This document shows positions 25,504 to 33,769 of a stretch of 64,000 nt of DNA, one piece after another (within the stretch, counting starts at the first letter, position 1; each line of letters opens with the position of its first letter). Origin of the DNA: JABWBD01 sp040768665 (lineage in GTDB: Bacteria > Planctomycetota > Planctomycetia > Pirellulales > Thermoguttaceae); the NCBI GenBank assembly GCA_040768665.1, contig JAXGMN010000035.1, forward strand, positions 1 through 64,000, given 5' to 3'. The notes beneath the pieces are model-generated. The model saw nothing but the letters and a program-made list of their open reading frames with translations, was not told the origin of the DNA and ran no database searches. The translations under genes and the position numbers were made by a program.

Positions 25504-27369
25504 CTATTCCACGGTAACGCTTTTTGCGAGGTTTCGCGGCTTGTCGACGTCGCAGTCCCGGGCAACGGCGATGTGGTACGCCAACAACTGCAGCGGAATA
25601 ATGGAGAGGATCGGCTGCAGGAATTCCTCGGTCGTCGGGATCTCGATCACTTCGTCGGCCAGGCGCGTGGCCTCGCAATCGCCCTCGCAGACGACGGCAA
25701 TCACCGGACCGCCGCGTGCCTTGATCTCCTGGACGTTGGCCATCACCTTGTCGTAGACCGGTCCGCGCGGCATGAGGAAGACGCTGGGCGTACGTTCGTC
25801 GACCAGGGCGATGGGGCCGTGCTTCATCTCGGCGGCCGGATAGCCCTCGGCATGGATGTAGCTGATTTCCTTCAACTTCAGCGCGCCTTCCAGTGCCGCA
25901 GGGAAGTTGAACTGGCGGCCAAGATAGAGGAAGGTCTGGCAGTCCGCGTATTTCTTTGCGATCTGACGGACGTGCGAGTTGCTGTCCAGTGCCCGGGCAA
26001 CCTTGTCGGGAAGCTCCTGCAGTTCGCGGATAATCCGAATCCCGGCGTCGAAACTGAGATGCCGCAGCCGCCCGAAATAGAGCGCCAGCATCGCCAGAAC
26101 CGTGCACTGCGAAGTGAATGCCTTGGTCGAGGCGACCCCGATTTCCGGCCCGGCGTGGAGGTAAATCCCGCCGTCCGCCTCGCTGGCGATCGTGCTGCCG
26201 ACCACGTTGCAGATGGCCAGCGTGTGGTGGCCCTTGCGCTTCATCTCCCGCAAGGCGGCGAGGGTGTCGGCGGTCTCGCCGCTCTGCGTGATGGCGAAGA
26301 CGAGCGTGTCGTCGTCGACTGGCGGATTGCGGTAGCGCAATTCGCTGGCGTACTCCACGTCGACGGGCAGCCGGGCGAGGCCCTCGATCTGATACTCGCC
26401 GACCAGGCCCGCGTGCCAACTCGTGCCGCATCCGGTCAGCAGGATCCGCCGGGCACTGCGAAGCTGCTGAGCCGTGAGGTTCAGGCCGCCGAACTTCGCC
26501 GTGGCGGCGTCGAAGTCGAGCCGGCCCCGCATCGCATTGCGAATCGAATCGGGCTGCTCGCAGATCTCCTTGAGCATGTAGTGGGCGTGACCCTCGAGAT
26601 CCACGTCGCCGGCGACCATATCCAGCACCTTGATGCGGTGCCGGATCTGCCCTTGGTCGCGGTGCACCACGCGAAGCGATCCGGTGCTGATGGCCGCCAC
26701 CTCGTGGTCCGCCAGATAGACGATCCGGTCGGTATAGCCGGCCAACGGAGAACAGTCGCTGGCCACGTAATGTTCCTCATCGCCGACTCCGATGATCAGC
26801 GGGCTGCCGAGCCTCGCAGCAACGAGAACCTCCGGCCAGTCGCGGAACAGAACCACCAGTCCATAGGTGCCCTGGAGTTGGGCCAGAGCCGCCTGCACCG
26901 CCAGGACCAGCGGCTCGTGTTGGCTTGCGGCCATTTCAACAGGCGGCGGCTGCCGCTTGAGGCAATCGTCGATCAGGTGGGCGATGACTTCCGTATCGGT
27001 GGCGGAATGGAAGATATATCCCTGCTCCTCCAAACGGTCCTTGATCACCTGGAAGTTTTCGATGACCCCATTGTGAACCACCGCGACGGAACCATCGCCA
27101 CCGAGATGGGGATGGGCGTTTTCCAGCGTGGCGGGGCCGTGCGTCGCCCAGCGGGTATGCCCGATGCCGACCGCACCCCGCAACGGGGATCGCTGCAAGC
27201 CGGCTTCGAGTTCGTCGATGCGCCCGACAGCTCGAACCAATTGGACACGTCTTCCTCCGGCGACCGCCATTCCCGAACTGTCGTATCCACGGTATTCCAG
27301 GCGCCGCAGTCCATTGAGCAGGAACTCCGTCGCGATTCCGTCGCCGATATACCCGACGATCCCACACAT
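25504..27369 (-). CDS. glmS: Glutamine-fructose-6-phosphate aminotransferase (isomerizing) GlmS
   Basis: Makes glucosamine-6-phosphate from fructose-6-phosphate and glutamine, the entry step to UDP-GlcNAc. 621 residues. The class-II amidotransferase nucleophile Cys2 follows Met1 (MCGIVGYIGDG), with RRLEYRGYDSSG and GHTRWATHG in the glutaminase domain. Two SIS domains follow (TGCGTSWHAGL, QSGETADTLAALREMK, then YLGRQFNFPAALEGALKLKE). The C-terminus is KPRNLAKSVTVE, as in the family. The start is fixed by Cys2; the frame is open 70 codons further but that part is not GlmS. No glmS ribozyme is evident upstream. Confidence 0.96.
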   Translation of the reverse strand: MCGIVGYIGDGIATEFLLNGLRRLEYRGYDSSGMAVAGGRRVQLVRAVGRIDELEAGLQRSPLRGAVGIGHTRWATHGPATLENAHPHLGGDGSVAVVHNGVIENFQVIKDRLEEQGYIFHSATDTEVIAHLIDDCLKRQPPPVEMAASQHEPLVLAVQAALAQLQGTYGLVVLFRDWPEVLVAARLGSPLIIGVGDEEHYVASDCSPLAGYTDRIVYLADHEVAAISTGSLRVVHRDQGQIRHRIKVLDMVAGDVDLEGHAHYMLKEICEQPDSIRNAMRGRLDFDAATAKFGGLNLTAQQLRSARRILLTGCGTSWHAGLVGEYQIEGLARLPVDVEYASELRYRNPPVDDDTLVFAITQSGETADTLAALREMKRKGHHTLAICNVVGSTIASEADGGIYLHAGPEIGVASTKAFTSQCTVLAMLALYFGRLRHLSFDAGIRIIRELQELPDKVARALDSNSHVRQIAKKYADCQTFLYLGRQFNFPAALEGALKLKEISYIHAEGYPAAEMKHGPIALVDERTPSVFLMPRGPVYDKVMANVQEIKARGGPVIAVVCEGDCEATRLADEVIEIPTTEEFLQPILSIIPLQLLAYHIAVARDCDVDKPRNLAKSVTVE

Positions 27370-27622
27370 TCTTCGCCCCTCACTTCCAACCAGGGTCCAT
27401 TTTCGTGAACACGAGGATGCTGGAAGGCTACAGCGCATAGGTCGAACGGGCAAGCCCAGACGCAGGTGGCAGCCGCAAATGGGGACAGTCGCCCTGCATC
27501 TTGTGTAATCTCCGTCTCCGGCAGACAACATCCAGCAGTCAATCCCCGTCCGGAGAGCGTCTGAGTCTCTGATTTTCACGAGTTCTGCGTGCAGCGCCGG
27601 CCGGAATCAGGTAGGATTACCG

Positions 27623-30094
27623 ATGTCCGTCATAGGGTCATTCTTGGGTGCTGCCATGAGCCGTTGTGCCAATCGATCGTGGTTCGCGGACGAGGATCGG
27701 CGACGGGTGAACGTCGCGTCGGCCATACTCCTCGTGCTGGCCTTTACTGCCGCGGCCCGGGCAGCCGGGCCGAGCGAGGAAGAAGACCTGCGCGCTGAAG
27801 TCCAGGCGGACTGGGCAGCCCAGGAAAGGCGCGCCGGGCGAGAGCCGGGCAGCCCCGAGGCCGTTCTCAAGGCAATCGAGCGAACCGAGCGGCTGCTGGA
27901 CGACCTGGCGGTTATGCCCGCCTCGCCCGACGTTCAGTCGGAACGGAAAGCCCTGGAAACGCTCAAGGGTGAAGCCCGCCGGGTGAACGCCGCGCCGGAA
28001 TCGGACCGGCTGGCGCTCTATCACCGTTTGCGATGGCTCACGCGGAATCTGGCATGGAAGAATCCTTTGCTTGCCGGCCGAAAAGTCGCGTTTCTCCAGC
28101 GGCGGCGATTTATCTGCCAGATGCTTCACGAGTACATCGGCTACTACTACAACTACGCCGATCTGGCCGGCGGCGGAGTCTACCTGCTCGAACAGCCCGG
28201 CAGATCGTTTCAAACCCGCGATTTGGTCGACGGGCGGTTGCCGCGCGGCGCCTATGCGACCTTGGCCGCCGCCTGCGACGGCTCCACGCTGTACTTCGCC
28301 TTCTCCGAAGTACGCGATCTGAAACGCAACCATCGGCTGGGAGAAAACTGGACGATCCTTCCCCCGGCGGATCAGGTCCCGGACGAGTTGAATTACTACA
28401 CGTCCGGCCGATCGTCTTTCCACCTCTTTGCCATGGATGCGGAAGGCGCGAACCTTCGGCAACTGACCTTCGGCTGCGAAGACGACTTCGATCCCTGCCC
28501 GCTGCCGGACGGCCGGCTGATCTTCATGTCTTCGCGGCGGGGCGGCTTCTGTCGCTGCGACAATCCGTTTGAACCAATCCCGACGCACACGCTGCACCGC
28601 CTGGACACGGTCAGCGGCGAGATCCAGACGCTCTCCTGGCACGAGACGAACGAGTGGCACCCCGCCCTGCTGAACGATGGCCGAATCGTCTATTGCCGCT
28701 GGGATTACGTGGACCGTTCGGCGGCTCATTTTCACGGGTTGTGGGTCAGCAACCCGGACGGATCGAATCCGCGGGTTCTTTTCGGCAACTATACGAAGGA
28801 GATCAGCACCTGCTTCCAACCGCGGGCGGTGCCCGGCTCCAACCGGATTGTCTTTCTGGCCGGAGCCCACCATGCCAACGTGGGCGGCTCGCTCGTGCTG
28901 TTCGACCCGTCGCGCGCCGAACTCGACCCCGAGAGCGGCCAGGATCGCTTTGAATCGCTCGAACGGCTGACGCCCGAGGTCTGCTTCCCGGAAACCTCCG
29001 AGGGCTGGCCCACAAGCTTCTACCACAGCCCATGGCCGCTGTCGGAAGACTACTATCTGGTGGCTTTCAGCTTCGACCCATTGCCGGGGCTTAGTGCCCG
29101 AGTCCGCCATGACTCGGAGACGGGCATCTACTACTTCGATCGCTTCGGCAACCTGGAACTGCTCTACCGCCGGGAGGGCATCTGCTCGTTAGCTCCCATT
29201 CTCTTGGGACAACGTCCGGTGCCGCCGCAGATTCCCGAGACGTCCGACCCCAGCCTGCACGGGCAAGGCGAGTTCATCCTGGCCGACGTCAACTGGAGCC
29301 TCCTGCCCATGCCCGAGAATCGTCCGATTCGCAATCTGCGGATCTTCCAGGTGCTGCCCAAAGAGACCACGCACATCGCCAACCGGCCGCGGATCGGAGC
29401 GGCCAATGCGGAGCCGGCGCGTATGCTGCTCGGCACGGTGCCGGTCGAGCCGGACGGTTCGGCATGGTTCCGCGCCCCGGCGGGCAAGCCGCTGTACTTT
29501 CAGGCGGTCGATGTCCAAGGACGGGCGGTCCAGAGCATGCGAAGCGTGACCTATCTGCAGCCGGGCGAACGGCGCGGTTGCGTGGGCTGCCACGAGGCGC
29601 CCACGACGGCCCCGCCGCGGCGTGAATTGCTGGCCCTGAAGCGCGAGCCCTCGAAGATCGAGCCCGGGCCGGACGGCTCGCAGCCGTGGAGCTATCCGCG
29701 CCTGGTGCAACCGGTGCTTGACCGCCACTGCCTGGACTGTCACGGCCGCCCACCGAACCCGAAGCCCCACGAGCCGTTGCTGACCGGCGAAGCGACCGGC
29801 CCGTTCACGCGATCTTACCAGAGCCTGGTGCCCTACGTACGATGGCACGAGTGGGGCGACAAAAGCATTACCCAGACGGTGACACGCCCCGGCTACTGCG
29901 GCGCCGACCAGAGTCCGCTGGTCGCCATCCTCGGCGACGACAACCATCGAGCCCACGTAAACCTGCCCGAGGCGGACCTCCGCCGGATCTACCTTTGGCT
30001 GGACGCCAACGTGCCGTTTTACGGAGTCTATCGTGAAGACGCGCAGGCCGAGCAACGCGCGCAGAGAGCCATCGCGCCGCCCCAGTTGCAGTAG
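27623..30094 (+). CDS. HzsA-related secreted propeller protein with two CxxCH haem motifs
   Basis: 823 residues with an N-terminal membrane/signal segment (NVASAILLVLAFTAAARAA near residue 35). A TolB/PD40-like beta-propeller spans about 190-500 (DAEGANLRQLTFGCEDDFDP, LPDGRLIFMSSRRGG, VSNPDGSNPRVLFGNYTKE). The C-terminal region has two c-type haem sites, CVGCH near 653 and CLDCH near 704, and resembles the middle and C-terminal parts of hydrazine synthase alpha subunit. Such HzsA-related proteins are widespread in planctomycetes that are not anammox bacteria, so hydrazine synthesis should not be assumed; an extracytoplasmic electron-transfer or oxidative role is more cautious. AGGA precedes ATG 27623; an ATG at 27656 is an alternative. 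It is divergent from glmS. Confidence 0.8.
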   Translation: MSVIGSFLGAAMSRCANRSWFADEDRRRVNVASAILLVLAFTAAARAAGPSEEEDLRAEVQADWAAQERRAGREPGSPEAVLKAIERTERLLDDLAVMPASPDVQSERKALETLKGEARRVNAAPESDRLALYHRLRWLTRNLAWKNPLLAGRKVAFLQRRRFICQMLHEYIGYYYNYADLAGGGVYLLEQPGRSFQTRDLVDGRLPRGAYATLAAACDGSTLYFAFSEVRDLKRNHRLGENWTILPPADQVPDELNYYTSGRSSFHLFAMDAEGANLRQLTFGCEDDFDPCPLPDGRLIFMSSRRGGFCRCDNPFEPIPTHTLHRLDTVSGEIQTLSWHETNEWHPALLNDGRIVYCRWDYVDRSAAHFHGLWVSNPDGSNPRVLFGNYTKEISTCFQPRAVPGSNRIVFLAGAHHANVGGSLVLFDPSRAELDPESGQDRFESLERLTPEVCFPETSEGWPTSFYHSPWPLSEDYYLVAFSFDPLPGLSARVRHDSETGIYYFDRFGNLELLYRREGICSLAPILLGQRPVPPQIPETSDPSLHGQGEFILADVNWSLLPMPENRPIRNLRIFQVLPKETTHIANRPRIGAANAEPARMLLGTVPVEPDGSAWFRAPAGKPLYFQAVDVQGRAVQSMRSVTYLQPGERRGCVGCHEAPTTAPPRRELLALKREPSKIEPGPDGSQPWSYPRLVQPVLDRHCLDCHGRPPNPKPHEPLLTGEATGPFTRSYQSLVPYVRWHEWGDKSITQTVTRPGYCGADQSPLVAILGDDNHRAHVNLPEADLRRIYLWLDANVPFYGVYREDAQAEQRAQRAIAPPQLQ

Positions 30095-30333
30095 GGCGAG
30101 CGCCTAAAGCCCGACAGCCACAGAGGCGCGCCCGGAGCATCGTAATCGTTGGCGGATCGATCCGGCGGACCTTTCTTCAGTATCTGTACGCCGCCGATTC
30201 GGCAGAGATCATCGGAGCGATCGACCGGCGGACTGTCTCTGCTTCGCGCATTCATCGCTCCCGCGCGATCCGTCCATTGTGAAATGTATCGTGGCGTTTC
30301 AGAGCCGGCAACTCCAGGCCAGGATGACCGCCT

Positions 30334-31158
30334 TCACCGTCTCGTCTGCTGTTGCGTCAACGTCAGCGAGGCAGCCGACCAGCGCGGCAGCGCAAAACGG
30401 ACATCTTGACGCCGGACCTCCACCCGGCCTTGTCGTGGTGCGACCGCCGACGGGTTCTCGAGTGTGTTGCGGGCGTCGAGAGCACCGGGAGCGACGAGTT
30501 TCAGCTCAGCGCGGCCTATCCGAAAACCGTCCGCTATCGCAATTTCGACAGGCACCTCCTCGGCGGTCGGGTTGACGAGCTTGACGAAGAGATCGTCGCC
30601 GTCGTTCGATTTCGTTGCCACGGCATTGAGCGGCTCGGGATTGCCTGCCATCGCAATCCGCTCGGGGCCGTAGTGGTCGCGCCACAGTCTCATCACAACG
30701 TAGTTGGGAGCCGGGAACCAGGTGCGGTGGTCGAAGTTGATAAGGGCGTTGTCCCACTGTTTTGCGGAGACATGCCGAAGAAAAAGGGCCGGGCCGCCGA
30801 TCGTGAGCGAATCGCCGCACCGCTCGAAGGCGTTGAGCAGGCCGCCCGCGTAGAGACCGGTTCGCCAGTCGGTCGACTGCGCGTTCCATTCGGAAACATA
30901 GATTTTCAGCGACGGATTGCTCGACGAGGCGATGCACTCAGCCGTCTTGCGGAAGAATTGGTTTCAGATCAACTCGCCCCATAGGCCGCCGTTGCAAGAG
31001 TGGTAGATGTGCTCGAGGAAATGGCCGTAGACCGTTTCCTCGACGCGGCCGGTTGTCTTGGTGGCGTCGAGTGTGAGCTTCACTTCCTGTGCGAAGATGC
31101 TGAAGGCGAAGGAGATTGTGGCCGCGAGACAGATCATCCGAGCGACGAGGTATTTCAT
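30334..31158 (-). pseudogene. Alpha-L-arabinofuranosidase (GH51-like) with large internal deletion
   Basis: The first 65 codons from ATG 31158 encode a signal peptide and the start of a GH51-type enzyme (TTGRVEETVYGHFLEHIYHS, then GLWGELI) followed by a TGA. From about 30950 another frame continues with sequence that belongs far downstream in the family: KIYVSEWNAQSTDW (the region of the catalytic nucleophile Glu), NAFERCGDSL, HRTWFPAPNYVVMRLWRDHY, and a C-terminal beta domain ending WSAASLTLTQ. GH51 enzymes have 500-650 residues; here about 280 remain and the middle with the acid/base Glu is gone. The reading frame changes at the join near 30960. It lies at the end of the minus-strand glycan-degradation cluster. 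A functional enzyme is very unlikely. Confidence 0.8.
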
Positions 31159-31190
31159 GGCAAGCTCCGGTTTCGCAAAGAAGTGGCAAC

Positions 31191-32243
31191 TCATGGGATG
31201 CTGTAAACGCCGAATTCCGCCACCGTGTCGAACATGGCAACGACATTCTCGACGGGCGTTTCCTCCAGGAGGTAGTCGTGACTGGCGCCCGCGATGTAAC
31301 CACCGCCGGGAGCCATGATCTTGAGGACCTCGCGGGTCTGGCGGCGGACGAACTCAGGGGTCCCCTTGATGAGGACATGGTGAGAATCGATGGCGCCGTT
31401 GAAGAGAATCGCTTCGCCGTAGCGGGCCTTGAGCGTAGCCAGGTCCATCCCTCGGCAACAGGGCTGGATTGCGTGGAGCCCATCGAGGCCGGCGGCGATC
31501 ATCGCAGGCATCAGCGGTTCGAAGCCGCCGCAGCAATGGAGTTGGACTTTCAGCCGATAGGCATGGCCCAAATCGATCAGTCGCTTGAGGTGCGGGAGCA
31601 TGAAACGGTCGAACTGGGCGGGACTGAGCAAGGGGCCGTTCTGGCTGCCGAAATCGTTGCCGATGAAAAAGACGTCGAGTGCGTCGGCAGCCGCATCGAA
31701 AATGCGATGGCTGACGGCGGCGTAGTAATCGACAACGTGCTCGAGCACGGCGTCGACCAGTTCCGGCTCGTCATACATTTTCAGGTAGAGCGTCTCCATG
31801 CCCAGCAGGTCGATCGCGTCGTGCCAGAAGGGCGACCAATCGCCGCCGAGAATGGCGTACTGGCGGTACCAGGCCAGGGCGTCGTCGCGAATCCAGGAAA
31901 CGTCCTGCCACTGCGGATCGGGCCAGGGATAATCGTGAATCTCGGCGAGCGTGGCACGGGCGAGCGGATGCGACAGCGGCTGGCCGTAGCCGAGCCCCGC
32001 GCGCTCGACGCCAAAAATGGTTCGTGACGTGGCGCCGGGGCTAAGGGGAAACTCGGGGCCGGTGTAGCGGGCGAAGACCCGGCGGAAATCGTCGCCGAAT
32101 CGGACGAAGACACTCTCGGCGTCCGGCAGGTGCAATTGCTGTTGGGCCTTGGCGAGAAACTCCGGCGACGCGCCGCACCAGCGCGGCACGCGGTCGGGCT
32201 CCTCGTGTTGGAACGCCGCCAGAACTCGTTCGCGGGGAGTCAT
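31191..32243 (-). CDS. Uroporphyrinogen decarboxylase (URO-D)-like protein
   Basis: 350 residues of the URO-D/MtaA superfamily. Visible features: MTPRERVLAAFQHEEPDRVP at the N-terminus, then the barrel strands VFFIGNDFGSQNGPLLSP near residue 190 and VQLHCCGGFEPLMPAMIAAG near 235, and LFNGAIDSH near 280. The motifs HCCGG and the FGSQNGPLLSP loop are those of the methyltransferase-like branch (MtaA/MtbA and sugar-cluster homologues), not of HemE, which has a different N-terminal RQAGR motif. Planctomycete paralogues commonly sit in sugar-degradation clusters; substrate unknown. It lies 50 nt downstream of an exported oxidoreductase gene and 32 nt upstream of the GH51 remnant, all on the minus strand. 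Confidence 0.82.
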   Translation of the reverse strand: MTPRERVLAAFQHEEPDRVPRWCGASPEFLAKAQQQLHLPDAESVFVRFGDDFRRVFARYTGPEFPLSPGATSRTIFGVERAGLGYGQPLSHPLARATLAEIHDYPWPDPQWQDVSWIRDDALAWYRQYAILGGDWSPFWHDAIDLLGMETLYLKMYDEPELVDAVLEHVVDYYAAVSHRIFDAAADALDVFFIGNDFGSQNGPLLSPAQFDRFMLPHLKRLIDLGHAYRLKVQLHCCGGFEPLMPAMIAAGLDGLHAIQPCCRGMDLATLKARYGEAILFNGAIDSHHVLIKGTPEFVRRQTREVLKIMAPGGGYIAGASHDYLLEETPVENVVAMFDTVAEFGVYSIP

Positions 32244-32293
32244 GGTTTCTCCGTATTGGCTGTCACTGCCACGAACAGGATTTCCGCACGCCG

Positions 32294-33550
32294 TTAGCTC
32301 TTCAAACCCTTGAGGTTCACCTCAAGACGCTGGTTCGCCTTAAGGAGTTCATCCATGGTCATATGCCCTTCTTGCAGGCAAGCTTCGCGGCCGAGGATCG
32401 TCGCCAGGCAACTCGCAATGGCCATCGGGACGGTATCGTTGGCGAAATTCTGCTCGACGATATTCTTATGAAATTCGGCGATGTTGCTGCGAGCGCCGGC
32501 GGCATAGAGATTATCAACGGTTCCGCCCGGATAGTGCTTGGGCCCGCCGCGGATGAGGGCGCGGCCGCCGTAGCCGATTTTCATATAGGCGTCACCGAGA
32601 AACTCACAGGTTGCCAGCGGATCCTCCGGTCCGGTGAGCCCCGAGGCGTGACGGCCGGTGTGTGTCCAGAGCAAGCCATCGGCAAACTCGTACGTGATGC
32701 CGAACATATCGTGGCTGTCGCCGTGGGGATCGGGGCGGGCCGTCCGCGAAATGCCGACCGCGGCCACGGGCGTGGCGTCGAGTGCCCACATCATGGCCTG
32801 CACGGGATGAATGCAGGCGTTGACATGGTAACAACCGCCCAGAGCCAGATCGTTCACCCAGACCAGCCGCCGCAAACGGCTCTCGATGTTCGCGGTCAGC
32901 GGCGGATCACTGAACAGTCCTCCGTAGTAGAAGCTCTTGACCATGCTGAGGCGCCCCAGCGCCCCTTCGCGAAAACGCTTCGCGCACTCGCGGTTGTGCG
33001 GGTCGGTCGGCATCTGGTAGTCGACCAGGAAACAGCGTTTGCCCGCAGCCGCCTTCTTGGCGGCTGATTCCACTTCCTGGCAGCCCGGAACATCGACGGC
33101 AACGGGCTTGGCCATGTAGACGTGCAGTCCGGCATCCACTGCAGCCCTCGCGTGTTCCGGAAAGAAGCACGGAGGAGTCTCCAGCGCCACCGCTTCCACA
33201 CCGCTTTCGATCAAACGGCGATAGCCCGACAATCCGGAAAAGCGGCGAGACTCGTCGACGCCGAACTTATCTCCGGCGGCCGCAGCGACCTCGGGGAAGT
33301 AATCCGCGACGGCGTACAGATCGTAACCGCCGTGTTCACGAAAGAGCCCGGCGATCCAACTGCCGCGGCCGCCGCAGCCTACCAGGCCGAGCTTGATCTC
33401 GCGGCCGGATGGGGCCGAATCCGCCGCACGGTTCGCCCGTGGGGCGGCAGCGGCCAGGGATGCGGCCGTGATCGCGGAACTCGCTACGAACGCACGACGC
33501 GAAATCGACCGCCGCGAGTGCTCGTCCGAGGACAATCGACTGTCGGTCAT
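32294..33550 (-). CDS. Tat-exported Gfo/Idh/MocA-family oxidoreductase
   Basis: 418 residues with a Tat signal (SRRAFVASSAITAASLAAAA) near residue 17-36. The Rossmann motif GLVGCGGRGSW is near 54-64. The catalytic lysine motif appears as MAKPVAVDVP near 155. A family-typical NGGCYHVNA-like segment (ALGGCYHVNACIHPVQAMM) is near 240, and the C-terminal tail EVNLKGLKS closes the protein. Different from the copy at 8799-10289, with which it shares only family features. Substrate probably a sugar derivative. Its place in the minus-strand cluster with fucosidases and a sulfatase suggests it handles a sugar released there. Confidence 0.85.
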   Translation of the reverse strand: MTDSRLSSDEHSRRSISRRAFVASSAITAASLAAAAPRANRAADSAPSGREIKLGLVGCGGRGSWIAGLFREHGGYDLYAVADYFPEVAAAAGDKFGVDESRRFSGLSGYRRLIESGVEAVALETPPCFFPEHARAAVDAGLHVYMAKPVAVDVPGCQEVESAAKKAAAGKRCFLVDYQMPTDPHNRECAKRFREGALGRLSMVKSFYYGGLFSDPPLTANIESRLRRLVWVNDLALGGCYHVNACIHPVQAMMWALDATPVAAVGISRTARPDPHGDSHDMFGITYEFADGLLWTHTGRHASGLTGPEDPLATCEFLGDAYMKIGYGGRALIRGGPKHYPGGTVDNLYAAGARSNIAEFHKNIVEQNFANDTVPMAIASCLATILGREACLQEGHMTMDELLKANQRLEVNLKGLKS

Positions 33551-33769
33551 TGTTGTCTCCTCGAGTTGATTGGTTGTTGCATTCGAAATGAACGCGAGAA
33601 ATGCCTTCTTGGCGGCGACACCGGCTTTCCGTCGGTCCCAAAGAAGACGATAGGATCCACCGATTATCGCCCGAGTTCTTGTTCATTGTTCATCCGTGCC
33701 CCGGCTTTGCCATCCGTGCTATTTGTCTTGCAGTTGCGCTAATAGCACGGATGGCCTTTGTGCGGCAAC

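Noticed and set aside
23078..26431. 1117-codon minus-strand frame
   Set aside because: It lies antisense to the large secreted protein and out of frame over glmS; the protein has arginine-rich, low-complexity composition.
27623..30094. Calling the HzsA-like protein a hydrazine synthase subunit
   Set aside because: Partner subunits and other anammox genes are absent, and similar proteins are common in non-anammox planctomycetes.
30950..30980. In-frame TGA in the GH51 gene read as selenocysteine, since selC is present
   Set aside because: After the TGA the original frame does not continue with GH51 sequence; the rest lies in another frame and the middle of the enzyme is missing, so this is a deletion.
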